Source of the DNA: Sinomonas atrocyanea
GTDB lineage: Bacteria; Actinomycetota; Actinomycetes; Actinomycetales; Micrococcaceae
Assembly (NCBI RefSeq): GCF_030811715.1
Contig: NZ_JAUSRH010000003.1
Coordinates: forward strand, 310,001-374,000
DNA: 64,000 bases
Direction of reading: 5' to 3'
Shown here: one piece after another, positions 8,190 to 16,965 of the stretch
How positions within the stretch are numbered: the stretch's first letter is position 1
How the letters are laid out: every line of letters begins with the position of its first letter
The notes under the pieces: model-generated
What the model was told of the DNA's origin: nothing
The model's input: only the letters and a program-made list of their open reading frames with translations
The model's database searches: none
Made by a program: the position numbers and the translations under genes

Positions 8190-9557
8190 CTAGGAGCGGG
8201 AGAGCTTGGGGGCGCGGGCGTGGACCCGGCGCGGCTTGGCGGTGGCGAGGGCGGCGCTCTCGGTGAGGGAGAGTCCGCGGGTCTCCGGGGCCCAGACGAG
8301 GGAGATAAGTGCGCCGAGGAGGGTGATGACGCCGGCGATGATCATGGTCGTGCCGATGCCGAGGCCGGTGAGGGCGAGCGGGACGAGGTAGGTGCCGGCG
8401 GCGGCGCCGATGCGGGAGAGCGAGGAGGCCAGGCCGACGGCGGAGCCGCGGATCTCGGTGGGGAAGAGCTCGTTGGGGTAGACCCACTGCATGATCTGGG
8501 TGCCGCCGATGAGCACGGCGTAGCCGGCGAAGAGGGCCATGATCGCCACGGTCGGGGCGCTGGGGAACAGGCCGAGGAGGAGCAGGGCGATGCCGGACCA
8601 GAGGAAGCTGTGGATCATGAGCGGCCGGCGCCCCATCTTGTTCACGAGCAGGACGGCGACGATGCAGCCGACCATGAACATGATGGTGATGACGGCGGAG
8701 CCGATCTGGCCCATGCTCCCGTCGAGGTGCAGCGCACCGAGGATGGCCGGGGCGAACGCGTAGACGGCGAACAGCGGGACGATCGAGGCGGTCCAGAAGA
8801 TGGTCACGAACGCGATCCGGCCGCCGTAGCCCGAGCGGAACAGGGCCTTGACGTCCAAGTTCTCCTTGACCTCGTCGGGCAGGTCGGCGACGGTGACGCC
8901 GGGGCCGAAGACGGTCTGCAGGGAGGCGTTGGCCTCCTCGATGCGGCCCTTGCCGGCGAGCCAGCGCGGGGACTCCGGGGTGCCGATGCGGGCCAGGACG
9001 ATGGCGATCGCGGGCAGGGCCGCGCTGGCGAGCATCCAGCGCCAGCCGTCGGGGCCGAGCTGGGTCAGCAGCTCCCCGACGACGTAGGCCACGGCCGCGC
9101 CGACGAACCACATCGTCACGAACAGGCCCAGGAGCGGGCCGCGGTACTTGCGCGGGGAGAACTCGGCCAGCAGCGACGTGGCGATCGGGTAGTCGGCTCC
9201 GACGGCCACGCCGATGAGCAGGCGCAGGATGAACAGCCAGCCGAAGTCGCCCACGAAGAACTGCAGGGCCGAGAAGACGATGATGGCGATGAGGTCGACC
9301 GTGAAGAGGACCTTCCGGCCGAACTTGTCGGTCAGCCAGCCGCCGAGGAACCCGCCGAAGAGGATGCCGACGAGGGAGGAGGCTCCGATCATGCCCTGCT
9401 GGACGTCGTCCAGGTGCCACTGGGGGGTGAGCTGGGCGAGGGCGACTCCGATGATCGAGAGCACGTACCCGTCGAGGAACGGGCCGCCCGAGGAGAACAG
9501 GGCAAGCTTCTTGTGGAAGGTGGACAGCGGGGCGTCGTCCAACGCGTTCTTCGTCAT
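8190..9557 (-). CDS. MFS metabolite/H+ symporter (sugar-porter type)
   Basis: A 455-aa major facilitator with about 12 membrane segments. Family signatures include the loop-2 motif GGWLTDKFGRK, the PESPRWL motif at the central loop, NKMGRRP at the equivalent loop in the second half, and PETRGLSL at the C-terminus, all typical of the sugar-transporter branch, which also carries organic acids and aromatics. The ATG at 9557 follows AGGAG; a further in-frame start at 9671 would lie inside the promoter and is rejected. As first gene of the catabolic operon, with two operator-like sites upstream, it likely imports the inducer or substrate. Confidence 0.9.
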   Translation of the reverse strand: MTKNALDDAPLSTFHKKLALFSSGGPFLDGYVLSIIGVALAQLTPQWHLDDVQQGMIGASSLVGILFGGFLGGWLTDKFGRKVLFTVDLIAIIVFSALQFFVGDFGWLFILRLLIGVAVGADYPIATSLLAEFSPRKYRGPLLGLFVTMWFVGAAVAYVVGELLTQLGPDGWRWMLASAALPAIAIVLARIGTPESPRWLAGKGRIEEANASLQTVFGPGVTVADLPDEVKENLDVKALFRSGYGGRIAFVTIFWTASIVPLFAVYAFAPAILGALHLDGSMGQIGSAVITIMFMVGCIVAVLLVNKMGRRPLMIHSFLWSGIALLLLGLFPSAPTVAIMALFAGYAVLIGGTQIMQWVYPNELFPTEIRGSAVGLASSLSRIGAAAGTYLVPLALTGLGIGTTMIIAGVITLLGALISLVWAPETRGLSLTESAALATAKPRRVHARAPKLSRS

Positions 9558-9672
9558 TGAAAGCTCCTGGTGATGTGCACCGCGAGAGGGCGTCGTAGGA
9601 AGGACAGCGGCGTCGAGCTGGTGCTCAGGATCTCGCAACCGAGGTTGTTGCTGTGATCCACGCCTCACCACA

Positions 9673-9720
9673 AGCGTAGGTTTAGATCAAAGATCACGCA
9701 AGGGGTTTTGATCAAAGATC
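9673..9720 (-). promoter_or_regulatory. Promoter of the catabolic operon with two GATCAAAGATC operators
   Basis: Reading leftward, TTGCGT (9701-9696) and TACGCT (9678-9673) form -35 and -10 boxes with a 17-bp spacer. One exact GATCAAAGATC (9685-9695) fills the spacer and a second (9710-9720) lies just upstream, 25 bp centre to centre. This placement is expected for repression by a dimeric regulator, probably the neighbouring GntR protein. Confidence 0.65.
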
Positions 9721-10022
9721 CAAACGCTGTGAAGTGAGCCTCGCGGGGCCGGCGGACGGGGAGCTGGACCCGCGGGGATCTCGGCCTGCCCCTCGTCGTG
9801 GAGTGGCCCGGGGCCGAAGGTTGGCGGCCTGGATGGTTCGCGTCTGGAGGGTCTCGACGGCCCACAGCGTGCCGCTATACGGGGGACCGGCGCTTTGCCT
9901 CTACGGGGCTCTGGGGACTGGGGCTATCTGGCCGAGAAGGGCATTGCTCAAGGGGGGAACTATGCGTACGTCGCACCCCCATGCAGCGATCACGAGGGGC
10001 ATGCGCAACTACAGGGGGTCGT
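9721..10022. other. Intergenic stretch, no feature seen
   Basis: About 300 bp between the operon promoter and the 3' end of the GntR gene. I see no convincing gene, hairpin or repeat; short open frames here lack ribosome sites and family resemblance. Confidence 0.5.
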
Positions 10023-10706
10023 TCAGCTTCCGTTGCGCTGGGCCGCCAGGAGGGCGCGGATGCGGTCCGTGGCGTTGACGAGCGAGGCGTCGTTGACGGA
10101 AGCCGCTGCGAGGGGGTCGCCCGCGCGGACAGCGGCGATGAGGTCCTTCTGGTACCGCCAGAGCGAATCGTCCCCGACGGCCTCGAGCGTGCCCTTCGCA
10201 CCCACGATCTTGTACGCGCGGCACTGCTGCCACAGGCCCCGGATCATCTGGACCAGCAGCGGATTCCCGGCGGCGCGGTAGAGGATCTCCAGGAGGGCCT
10301 CATCGTGGTCGAGGAGCGGAATGACCTGGTGCCCGGCGATCGACTCGAGCATCAGGTCGTACTCGGCCTGCATCCGGTCGCAGTCCTGGGCCGTCGCGTG
10401 CTGCGCGCCGAGACGAGCGGCCTCGACCTCCAGCAGGCGGCGGATGTCGTAGACGTGCAGCAGCTCCTCGAGGGTGAGGGCCTTGACGACGGCGCCCCGG
10501 TGGGGCTGCCGCTCGACCATGCCGGCTTCCTCGAGGCGGCGGATCGCCTCCCTGACGGGCATCGGGCTGGTGCCGACCTGCTCGGCCAGTTCCCGCACGG
10601 TCAGTCGGGACCCGGCTGCCAGGTCGCCGCTGAGGATCGCCTGGTGGATCGTCTCGTAGACCTGATCCGTCAGCAGCGCGGGCTCGACCCTCTTGGAGAT
10701 TGGCAT
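10023..10706 (-). CDS. GntR-family regulator with FCD ligand domain
   Basis: A 227-aa transcription regulator. Residues 1-75 form the winged helix (LTVRELAEQVGTSPMPVREAIRRLEEAGMVE), and the rest is an all-helical FCD domain with metal/ligand histidines of the type HDEALLE. Such proteins are mostly repressors released by a carboxylated metabolite. It lies between two operons carrying the same operator-like motif and is the likely controller of both. No Shine-Dalgarno precedes the ATG; a TATATT box ends 6 nt before it, so the mRNA is probably leaderless. That box overlaps a degenerate copy of the operator, pointing to autoregulation. Confidence 0.9.
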   Translation of the reverse strand: MPISKRVEPALLTDQVYETIHQAILSGDLAAGSRLTVRELAEQVGTSPMPVREAIRRLEEAGMVERQPHRGAVVKALTLEELLHVYDIRRLLEVEAARLGAQHATAQDCDRMQAEYDLMLESIAGHQVIPLLDHDEALLEILYRAAGNPLLVQMIRGLWQQCRAYKIVGAKGTLEAVGDDSLWRYQKDLIAAVRAGDPLAAASVNDASLVNATDRIRALLAAQRNGS

Positions 10707-10707
10707 A

Positions 10708-10719
10708 GATCAAATATAC
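10708..10719 (-). promoter_or_regulatory. Degenerate operator over the GntR -10 box
   Basis: GATCAAATATAC resembles the GATCAAAGATC sites and contains, on the minus strand, the -10 box TATATT (10718-10713) that would drive a leaderless GntR transcript. It is a candidate autoregulatory site; the match is partial. Confidence 0.4.
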
Positions 10720-10783
10720 AAACCCCTCGGGCGGTCGAAGGCAAGACCCGCGTGCTCTCGCGGTGCAATCTGCCGCGCGGGTC

Positions 10784-10812
10784 TTGATCTTTGATCGAAT
10801 CATGGTCACTAT
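10784..10812 (+). promoter_or_regulatory. Promoter of the ABC-transporter operon with GATCTTTGATC operator
   Basis: TTGATC (10784-10789) and CACTAT (10807-10812) make a weak promoter with 17-bp spacing. GATCTTTGATC (10786-10796), the exact complement of the sites before the MFS gene, overlaps the -35 box and spacer. The -10 assignment is tentative; the operator match is exact. Confidence 0.5.
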
Positions 10813-11029
10813 GAGAGACATCACATCGCCCAACCCGATCCCGGGGGAGGCGGCAGACCCTCTCCCTCAGCCCGAAACCGCACGGCCAGACTGGCCCCCA
10901 GAGGGAGCTCGTTTTCTCAGAAGGGCAATTCCCATGAAAGACCTTGTGACCTGTGGAGGCCGGGCCGCTGGCCCGGCGCAGGGCCGAGCGGTACCTCGGC
11001 TCGCCCGTCACGGCGGTAGAAGCCGATGA
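10811..11029 (+). CDS. Possible leader ORF overlapping the permease start
   Basis: A 72-aa frame (or 75 aa from an ATG at 10802) ends with TGA overlapping the permease start as ATGA, a translational-coupling arrangement. The product is Pro/Arg-rich with no recognisable domain, and codon use is less GC-biased than real genes here. It may be a leader peptide rather than a functional protein, or chance. Hairpins at 10959-10977 and 10983-11000 lie within it. Confidence 0.25.
   Translation: MRDITSPNPIPGEAADPLPQPETARPDWPPEGARFLRRAIPMKDLVTCGGRAAGPAQGRAVPRLARHGGRSR
10959..10977 (+). promoter_or_regulatory. Leader hairpin before the ABC permease
   Basis: GCCGGGCC and GGCCCGGC form a perfect 8-bp stem with a 3-nt loop, followed by a 6-bp stem GCCGAG/CTCGGC (10983-11000). 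Both lie in the roughly 200-nt leader and could affect expression of the permease; no known riboswitch class is recognised. Confidence 0.35.
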
Positions 11030-11982
11030 GCACCATCAGCGATACGCGCAAGGCCGCTGAGGCACCTGAGGAGATCCGGATGGCGCACCGCGCGCACTGG
11101 GGCTGGTGGGTCCTGACGGCATTCGTCGTCGTCTTCGCCGCTGGCATCGTGCAGATGCTCTTCACCAACCCGAACCTCGAGTGGGACGTCGTGGCGGACT
11201 GGTTCTTCAGCCAGAGCATCATCTTCGGCCTGCTGCGGACGCTGGAGCTGACTGTCCTCTCGATGCTGTTCGGGATCCTGCTGGGCATGCTCACCGCGGT
11301 CATGCGGCTCTCACCGATCAGGATCCTCTCCTCGGTGGCGTGGTTCTACACGTGGTTCTTCCGCGGCACACCGCTGCTGGTCCAGCTGATCTTCTGGTAC
11401 AACCTCGCTGCGCTCTTCCCGAGGATCGGGATCGGCGTCCCGCTCGGCGGCCCGACGTTCTGGAGCGCCAACGCCAACCAGATCGTGACCCCGTTCATGG
11501 CGGCCCTGCTCGGTCTGGCCCTCAATGAGGGCGCCTACATGGCGGAGATCGTCCGCGGAGGCATCCTCTCGGTGGACCAGGGCCAGCAGGAGGCGGCTGT
11601 GGCGCTCGGGATGCGCTCGACGCGGGCGATGCGCCGCGTCATCCTCCCGCAGGCCATGCGGGTGATCGTCCCACCCACGGGCAACCAGGTCATAGGCATG
11701 CTCAAGTCCACCTCGCTGGTGAGCGTGACCTCGATGCCGGAGCTGCTCTACTCGGCCCAGCTGGTCTACAACCGCACGTTCCAGACGATCCCGCTGCTCA
11801 TCGTGGCCAGCATCTGGTACCTCATCGTCACCAGCGTCCTGAGCCTCATCCAGTACTACATCGAGCGGCACTACGCCAAGGGCGGGCGCCGCGCGCTCCC
11901 TCCCACCCCGTGGGAGAAGCTCAGGCGCACGATCGCGAAATTCCTGCCTGCCCAGACCGCAACCTCGACCAGGAGGGCCTGA
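11026..11982 (+). CDS. Polar amino-acid-type ABC transporter permease
   Basis: A 318-aa inner-membrane permease of the HisM/GlnP type, with an N-terminal segment at about 27-50 and further helices to about 285. The cytoplasmic EAA loop is clear ([21 protein letters not shown]), which contacts the ATPase. Only one permease gene is present, so it presumably forms a homodimer. It overlaps the ATPase gene by 1 nt (TGATG). With the ATPase and the lipoprotein it should import an amino acid or small cationic amine feeding the oxidative enzymes nearby. Confidence 0.93.
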   Translation: MSTISDTRKAAEAPEEIRMAHRAHWGWWVLTAFVVVFAAGIVQMLFTNPNLEWDVVADWFFSQSIIFGLLRTLELTVLSMLFGILLGMLTAVMRLSPIRILSSVAWFYTWFFRGTPLLVQLIFWYNLAALFPRIGIGVPLGGPTFWSANANQIVTPFMAALLGLALNEGAYMAEIVRGGILSVDQGQQEAAVALGMRSTRAMRRVILPQAMRVIVPPTGNQVIGMLKSTSLVSVTSMPELLYSAQLVYNRTFQTIPLLIVASIWYLIVTSVLSLIQYYIERHYAKGGRRALPPTPWEKLRRTIAKFLPAQTATSTRRA

Positions 11983-12797
11983 TGAGCGCCCCACCCACCG
12001 CCGCCACGGCTCAGACAGCCCCGGACCGCGTCGAGCGCGAGGTCGTCCTGCGGGTGACCGGGCTGAAGAAGCGCTACGGCCCGCTCGAGGTCCTCAAGGG
12101 AGTCGACCTCACCGTCGAGCGCGGGGAGGTCATGTGCATCATCGGCCCCTCCGGCTCGGGCAAGAGCACCCTGCTGCGCAGCATGAACCACCTGGAGGAG
12201 ATCGACGCCGGCCGGGTCGAGCTGGACGGCGAGCTGGTCGGCTACCGCCAGCGCGGCCACAAGTACGTCACCCTGCCCGAGAAGGTCCTGGCCAAGCAGC
12301 GGGCCAAGATGGGCATGGTCTTCCAGTCCTTCAACCTCTTCCCGCACATGACCGTCCTGCAGAACATCATCGAGTCCCCCGTCGGCGTGCTGGGACAGGA
12401 CCCGAAGGAGGCCAAGAAGGAGGCCATGGCCCTCCTGGGCAAGGTCGGCCTGGCCGAGAAGGCACCCTTCTACCCCCGCCAGCTCTCCGGCGGCCAGCAG
12501 CAGCGCGTCGCGATCGCCCGCGCCCTGGCGATGAAGCCGAGGGTCATGCTCTTCGACGAGCCCACCTCGGCCCTGGACCCCGAACTCGTCGGGGAGGTCC
12601 TCGACGTCATGAAGGACCTCGCCCGCGAGGGCCTGACCATGGTCGTGGTCACGCACGAGATGGGCTTCGCCCGCGAGGTCGCCGACTCGGTGCTCTTCAT
12701 GGACGGCGGAGTCGTCGTCGAGCGCGGAAAGCCCCGCGATGTCCTGCTGAACCCCCAGATGCCCCGCACCAAGGACTTCCTCTCCAAAGTCCTCTGA
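11982..12797 (+). CDS. ABC transporter ATP-binding protein
   Basis: A 271-aa ATPase of the GlnQ/HisP class. It shows Walker [11 protein letters not shown]-loop [13 protein letters not shown], signature LSGGQQQR, Walker [14 protein letters not shown] and the H-loop [10 protein letters not shown]. The ATG at 11982 overlaps the permease stop; an earlier in-frame start would fall inside the permease gene. It energises uptake through the partner permease. Confidence 0.95.
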   Translation: MSAPPTAATAQTAPDRVEREVVLRVTGLKKRYGPLEVLKGVDLTVERGEVMCIIGPSGSGKSTLLRSMNHLEEIDAGRVELDGELVGYRQRGHKYVTLPEKVLAKQRAKMGMVFQSFNLFPHMTVLQNIIESPVGVLGQDPKEAKKEAMALLGKVGLAEKAPFYPRQLSGGQQQRVAIARALAMKPRVMLFDEPTSALDPELVGEVLDVMKDLAREGLTMVVVTHEMGFAREVADSVLFMDGGVVVERGKPRDVLLNPQMPRTKDFLSKVL

Positions 12798-12859
12798 CCC
12801 CGCTTCCCCGACAACGACGTCACCCCACCCATCCCACGACCTCACCGAAAGGCTCCCCC

Positions 12860-13834
12860 ATGTCCCGACGCACCACCCTCCAGGCAACCTTCACGGCAGC
12901 CGCCGTGGCCGCCGTTGCCGCCCTCGGCCTCTCCGCCTGCTCCGACCCGGGCACAGCATCCAACGCAGGAAGCAACTCCTCGGCCAGCGCCGCCTCCTCC
13001 AAGGCCTCCAATGTCACCACGACCTGGGGGCTGAAGCCGGTCGACTCGGTAGCCTCGCTGGTCCCGGCCGAGTTCAAGGACAAGGCCATCCAGAACGGCA
13101 TCTACAACGACTTCGCACCCCAGGACTTCGAGGAGAACGGCCAGCTGGTCGGCATCCAGCCCGACATCGTCCTCGCGCTCAGCGAGGTCATGGGCGTGAA
13201 GGTCAACAACGTCTCGGTGGGCACCTTCGACTCCCTCATCCCCGGCCTGAGCAGTGGCCGCTACGACATCTCCTCCGCCGACTTCGGCGTCACCAAGCCC
13301 CGCCTCGGTCAGGTCGACTTCGTCTCCGAGTTCGCGGTGGGCACCTCCTTCGCCACCAAGAACGGCAGCGGGATCACCATCGACAGCGCCTCCGACCTGT
13401 GCGGCCACACCGTCGGGGTCCTCTCCGGCTCCTACTTCATCGACCAGGTCAACCAGGCCAGCGCCGACTGCGCCAAGGCCGGCAAGCCCGCGGTCACCCT
13501 GCAGACCTACCCGGACGACGGCGCGCGCCTCCTGGCCGTCGCCAACGGCCGCAGCGAGGCGACCGCCACCACCACCGACGCCATGGCCTACGCCATCAAG
13601 TCCCAGAGCCTGCCGCTCACCCTCCAGAAGTTCGTCTACAAGCCCCTCGAGCTCGGCATCGCCCTGAAGAAGGGCAGCACCCTCGGCCCGGCCATGCAGG
13701 CAGCGATGAAGGAGATCGTCACCGACGGCACCTACGCCAAGATCCTGGCCAAGTGGGGCGTCAGCGACATCGCCTACCCCTCCGCGGACAAGGTCACCCT
13801 GTACAAGGACGCCTCCCAGCTCCCCAACAGCTGA
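12860..13834 (+). CDS. ABC transporter substrate-binding lipoprotein
   Basis: A 324-aa lipoprotein with a type II signal: a hydrophobic stretch then the lipobox LSAC, with the acylated Cys at 27. A Ser/Ala-rich linker (30-50) leads into a periplasmic-binding fold of the amino-acid family (PDIVLALSEVMGV, FDSLIPGLSSGRYDIS, then ANGRSEATATT). Compared with typical glutamine/histidine binders the usual VGFDVD is GIQPDI, so the ligand may be unusual. It belongs with the permease and ATPase upstream and precedes the aldehyde dehydrogenase gene by 47 bp. Confidence 0.93.
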   Translation: MSRRTTLQATFTAAAVAAVAALGLSACSDPGTASNAGSNSSASAASSKASNVTTTWGLKPVDSVASLVPAEFKDKAIQNGIYNDFAPQDFEENGQLVGIQPDIVLALSEVMGVKVNNVSVGTFDSLIPGLSSGRYDISSADFGVTKPRLGQVDFVSEFAVGTSFATKNGSGITIDSASDLCGHTVGVLSGSYFIDQVNQASADCAKAGKPAVTLQTYPDDGARLLAVANGRSEATATTTDAMAYAIKSQSLPLTLQKFVYKPLELGIALKKGSTLGPAMQAAMKEIVTDGTYAKILAKWGVSDIAYPSADKVTLYKDASQLPNS

Positions 13835-13881
13835 ACCCGCAACCGCCAGCCCCCTGATCCCCGCTGAAAGAGAAGACTCCC

Positions 13882-15408
13882 ATGACCATCTCCGATAGCA
13901 CCACGGCTGCCACGGACACAGCCGCGCCGGCCATCCGCCGCGCCCCCGACGCAGCCCCCCTCGTCCGCGCCGAAGAGCTCCCGCCCAGTGGACACTTCAT
14001 CGACGGCACCTTCCGCGCCCAAGGCGGAGAGCTCGCCGACGTCATCGACCCGACCTCCGAGAACGCGTTCGCCCAGATCCACCTCGGCACCGCCGACGAC
14101 GTCGACGCGGCCGTCAGCGCGGCACTGCGGGCCAAGGAGGCCTGGGGCAGGCTCGTGCCCAAGGAACGCGCCGAGCTCCTGCTCAAGATCGCCGACCGGG
14201 TGTCCGAGACCTCAGACCTCTTCGTCCGCCTGGAGTCCGCGGACACGGGCAAGCCGTTCGCGGTCTCCCGCGACGACGTCGAGAGCACTATCGACACGTT
14301 CCGCTTCATGGCCGGCGCCCTGCGCGCGACCACGTCCATGGCGGCCGGCGACTACGTCGAGGACCACCTCTCGCTCATCCTGCGCGAGCCGCTCGGCGTC
14401 GTCGGCGTCGTCACCCCGTGGAACTACCCGCTGCTGATGGCCGCGTGGAAGATCGCCCCGATCCTCGCCGCCGGGAACACCCTGGTCATCAAGCCCGCCG
14501 AGCAGACCTCCCTGACCACCCTGAAGTTCGCCGAGCTCACCGCCGACCTCCTCCCGGCCGGCGTCCTCAACGTCGTCACCGGCAAGGGCTCGGTCGTCGG
14601 AGCCCGCCTGGCCGAGCACCCGGACGTGGACATGATCGCCCTGACGGGCTCGGTCGGCAGCGGCAAGGCGGTCGCCCGCGCCGCGGCCGAGACGCTCAAG
14701 CGCGTCCACCTCGAGCTCGGAGGCAAGGCCCCCGTGGTGGTCTTCAAGGACGCCGACCTCAAGGCCGCCGCGGAATCCCTGCGCACCGCCTCGTTCTGGA
14801 ACTCCGGCCAGGAGTGCGGGGCCGCCTGCCGGGTCCTCGTGCACGAGTCCGTCGCCGAGGAATTCACCGCACACCTCGTCGACCAGGTCCGCCAGCTCCC
14901 GGTCGGCGAACCCCTGGCCGGGGACGACATCGAGATCGGGCCCCTCTTCTCCAAGGCCCACTACGACCGCGTCCTCGGCTACATCGACCGGGCGGTCAAG
15001 GACGGCGTCCGGGTCGCAGCCGGCGGTTCGGCCCTCCCGGGGCCCGGCTACTTCGTCGCCCCCACCGTCCTTGCCGACGTCCCCGAAGGAGCCGAGTGCG
15101 CCCGCGAGGAGATCTTCGGCCCCGTCGTGACCATGGAGACGTTCGCCGACGACGACGAGGCGATCCGCCGGGCGAACGACGTCCCCGTCGGGCTCGCCGC
15201 TTCTGTCTGGACCGAGAACGCACGCCTCAGCCACTGGGCCGCCGCACGGATCGACGCCGGCACCGTCTGGGTGAACTCACACCTCGTCATCGCCACCGAA
15301 GCCCCCTGGGGCGGGTTCAAGGGATCCGGCTACGGCCGCGACCTCTCCCTCTACGCCCTCGACGACTACTCCCGCACCAAGCACGTCATGCACAACCACG
15401 CCCGCTGA
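13882..15408 (+). CDS. NAD-dependent aldehyde dehydrogenase (aminobutyraldehyde-type)
   Basis: A 508-aa ALDH with about 35 extra N-terminal residues. The catalytic Cys312 lies in SGQECGAACR and the general-base Glu278 in HLELGGK; PWNYPLLMAAWK and the C-terminal WGGFKGSGYGRDLSLYALDDYS closely resemble gamma-aminobutyraldehyde dehydrogenases such as E. coli PatD/YdcW. It would oxidise an amino-aldehyde to the amino acid. Its position after an amine-type ABC transporter and across from an amine oxidase supports an amine-to-amino-acid route. Substrate is inferred by resemblance only. Confidence 0.9.
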   Translation: MTISDSTTAATDTAAPAIRRAPDAAPLVRAEELPPSGHFIDGTFRAQGGELADVIDPTSENAFAQIHLGTADDVDAAVSAALRAKEAWGRLVPKERAELLLKIADRVSETSDLFVRLESADTGKPFAVSRDDVESTIDTFRFMAGALRATTSMAAGDYVEDHLSLILREPLGVVGVVTPWNYPLLMAAWKIAPILAAGNTLVIKPAEQTSLTTLKFAELTADLLPAGVLNVVTGKGSVVGARLAEHPDVDMIALTGSVGSGKAVARAAAETLKRVHLELGGKAPVVVFKDADLKAAAESLRTASFWNSGQECGAACRVLVHESVAEEFTAHLVDQVRQLPVGEPLAGDDIEIGPLFSKAHYDRVLGYIDRAVKDGVRVAAGGSALPGPGYFVAPTVLADVPEGAECAREEIFGPVVTMETFADDDEAIRRANDVPVGLAASVWTENARLSHWAAARIDAGTVWVNSHLVIATEAPWGGFKGSGYGRDLSLYALDDYSRTKHVMHNHAR

Positions 15409-15419
15409 CCCCGACCCAG

Positions 15420-15467
15420 TCAGCCTCCGCCTCCCCGCGCCGCCAGCGCCGGGGAGGCGGAGGCTGA
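15420..15467 (+). terminator. Strong hairpin after the aldehyde dehydrogenase
   Basis: An 18-bp perfect stem (15420-15437 with 15450-15467, core GCCTCCGCCTCCCCG) encloses a 12-nt loop, 12 bp after the stop codon. There is no clear U-run, as is common in GC-rich actinobacteria. It probably ends the ABC/ALDH operon. Confidence 0.75.
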
Positions 15468-15843
15468 GTTATCCGCACGTGGTCGTCCGACCAGCGCCGA
15501 CGACCCTGATGATGTCAGCCGGCTTGAAGCCCCTGTTCGTCCCGTCAAAGGTTCAGATTTGCCGATTCCGAGAACATCGGAGTGAGACATATTGATGGGA
15601 CAGGCAGGGCCGTGAGGTTTCTCGGACTTTCCGAGCACATGCCCGGCCCAGGGGAGGGGCCGCTCGCCTCGTTACGGTGTCCCATCAAAGGAATCTATGA
15701 CGGGACACGTACCGGCGTAGTTGTAGCGGCCGAGGGAGGGGCGCGCTCGTCTCTGTGTGCCGCTGAAGGATCCCCAGCGCGGCTGGGGGTTCGAACGATG
15801 ATCTCCGACACTGTCGTCTTGCGAGAATTCGCAAGGAGGACAG
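15468..15843. other. Intergenic region with inverted and direct repeats
   Basis: TTGATGGGACA (15592-15602) is inverted as TGTCCCATCAA (15678-15688), 75 nt apart. GTCCCGTCAAAGG (15538-15550) and GTCCCATCAAAGG (15679-15691) are near-identical direct copies. No gene is supportable. The palindrome TTGCGA-GAAT-TCGCAA (15819-15834) overlaps the ribosome site of the small gene that follows. Confidence 0.45.
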
Positions 15844-15936
15844 ATGGGAATCAGTGCAGGAGCCTTAGTCGGGGTCTTCACAGCACTGTTCGTGGTCTTG
15901 GTCTTAGTGTTCCTGATCGCTCGGCGCAAGCGGTAG
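15844..15936 (+). CDS. 30-aa single-pass membrane peptide
   Basis: A very short gene with an excellent ribosome site (AAGGAGGA at 15833-15840) three bases before ATG. The product starts MGISAGALVGVF, continues through an uninterrupted hydrophobic helix of about 20 residues, and ends in the cationic tail ARRKR, so it should sit in the membrane with the tail inside. The SD overlaps the right arm of a 6-bp palindrome. Such peptides can be regulators or toxins; none of this is proven. Its 3' end overlaps the tail of the opposite-strand pseudogene. Confidence 0.6.
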   Translation: MGISAGALVGVFTALFVVLVLVFLIARRKR

Positions 15937-16611
15937 ATTCCTCGGCGTTCGCAAGCCGATCCTCGAGACCGCGTGCGGGCTCTTCGCCCGGAACGGGGTG
16001 CCTCCCTCATCGATGCTGACGGCGCCGCCGGTGTCCCCTCTGGCCAGATTGACGATCCCCTCGTGGGCCACCCTGTTGGCCTGGATCCACAGATCTTCGA
16101 ACTGCGGACTGGCGACGAAGTTGGAGACGGTGGCGTGGATCAGTGTTCTCGTCTGCTCGGCGATGGCGGGTGCAAAGCCGGCGATCGCTGCTGCTGCGCG
16201 GGGCGCGGCGTTGCCCAGTTCGGCCATCGCGTCCCGGGTGATGCCTTCGATGTCGATGGCGCCGGTGATCTGTGCCGTGACCTTGTCTGAGATCTCCGCC
16301 TGGACCGCGGGGTCGGTGGCGAGGGGCGCCACAATGGCCGTATAGCGGTCGGTGTCGAGGACGTCGTTGCGCAAGTAGAGGGCAGGAACCGCGGCGAAGG
16401 AGAGTGCCCCGGTCAGGACCACGAGGATGACGGCGGCCGCGCTACGTGCTCTGGCCGTCACACTCTCGCGCAGCTGCTCTGCTTTCCCGGTGCTGCCGGA
16501 GGCAGCCCTCGACTGCTCGGCTTCAGCGCCTGACCGCCGGATGTCCGGCTCCTCAGGACCCCGGGTGCTGGCCCCGTCGTTGTCGCGGGAGACGTCGTGG
16601 TCGGATGTCAT
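15904..16611 (-). pseudogene. Truncated actinobacterial membrane protein
   Basis: A frame of about 235 aa from ATG 16611 has a Ser/Glu-rich N-terminus, one membrane segment (AAVILVVLTGALSFAAVPALYL) and an extracytoplasmic helical region (LDTDRYTAIVAPLATDPAVQ). This matches the N-terminal half of a family of roughly 400-500-aa actinobacterial membrane proteins as I recall it. After GGAVSIDEGG the sequence becomes basic, low-complexity and unlike the family, and the usual C-terminal membrane helices are missing. The break falls near the 30-aa gene on the other strand. I judge it a decayed gene. Confidence 0.55.
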
Positions 16612-16965
16612 CGCGGGAAGGCCTGGCCTGCTTGGCGCCCCGGCGGACGACGGCCGTCCGCGGAGCGCGGACAAGCAGGCACACCCGTCAGCGGGGGGAC
16701 AGCGAGCTGACTGTTTGATCGCTCCACGGGAACCACCTGCAGCGTCTGGAATCGGATAGGGGTTCTGGCAGTCGCGCCGACTGTTCCATTGTCCGGCCGG
16801 CGTGCCCAGACGGCCCTAGGACTTATGTCCTCATCGGCCCTTTGGCGCGCTCATAGCCGTGCCAGCGCGGAGCCACGCTGGCAGATGGCGTCTTTCGAGA
16901 CACGTGCCGCATGGCGCTGAACGACCGTGCCGCCGTTCGGCGTTTCGGCACTATAGTCGGAGCCC
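16612..16965. other. Intergenic region with AKR promoter
   Basis: Mostly featureless. TATAGT at 16952-16957 lies 8 nt before the aldo/keto reductase ATG, with no Shine-Dalgarno, suggesting a leaderless or near-leaderless transcript. Confidence 0.45.

Noticed and set aside
9558-9671. Upstream start for the MFS transporter at 9671
   Set aside because: It would begin at the -10 box of the operon promoter and adds sequence foreign to the family; ATG 9557 has an AGGAG site.
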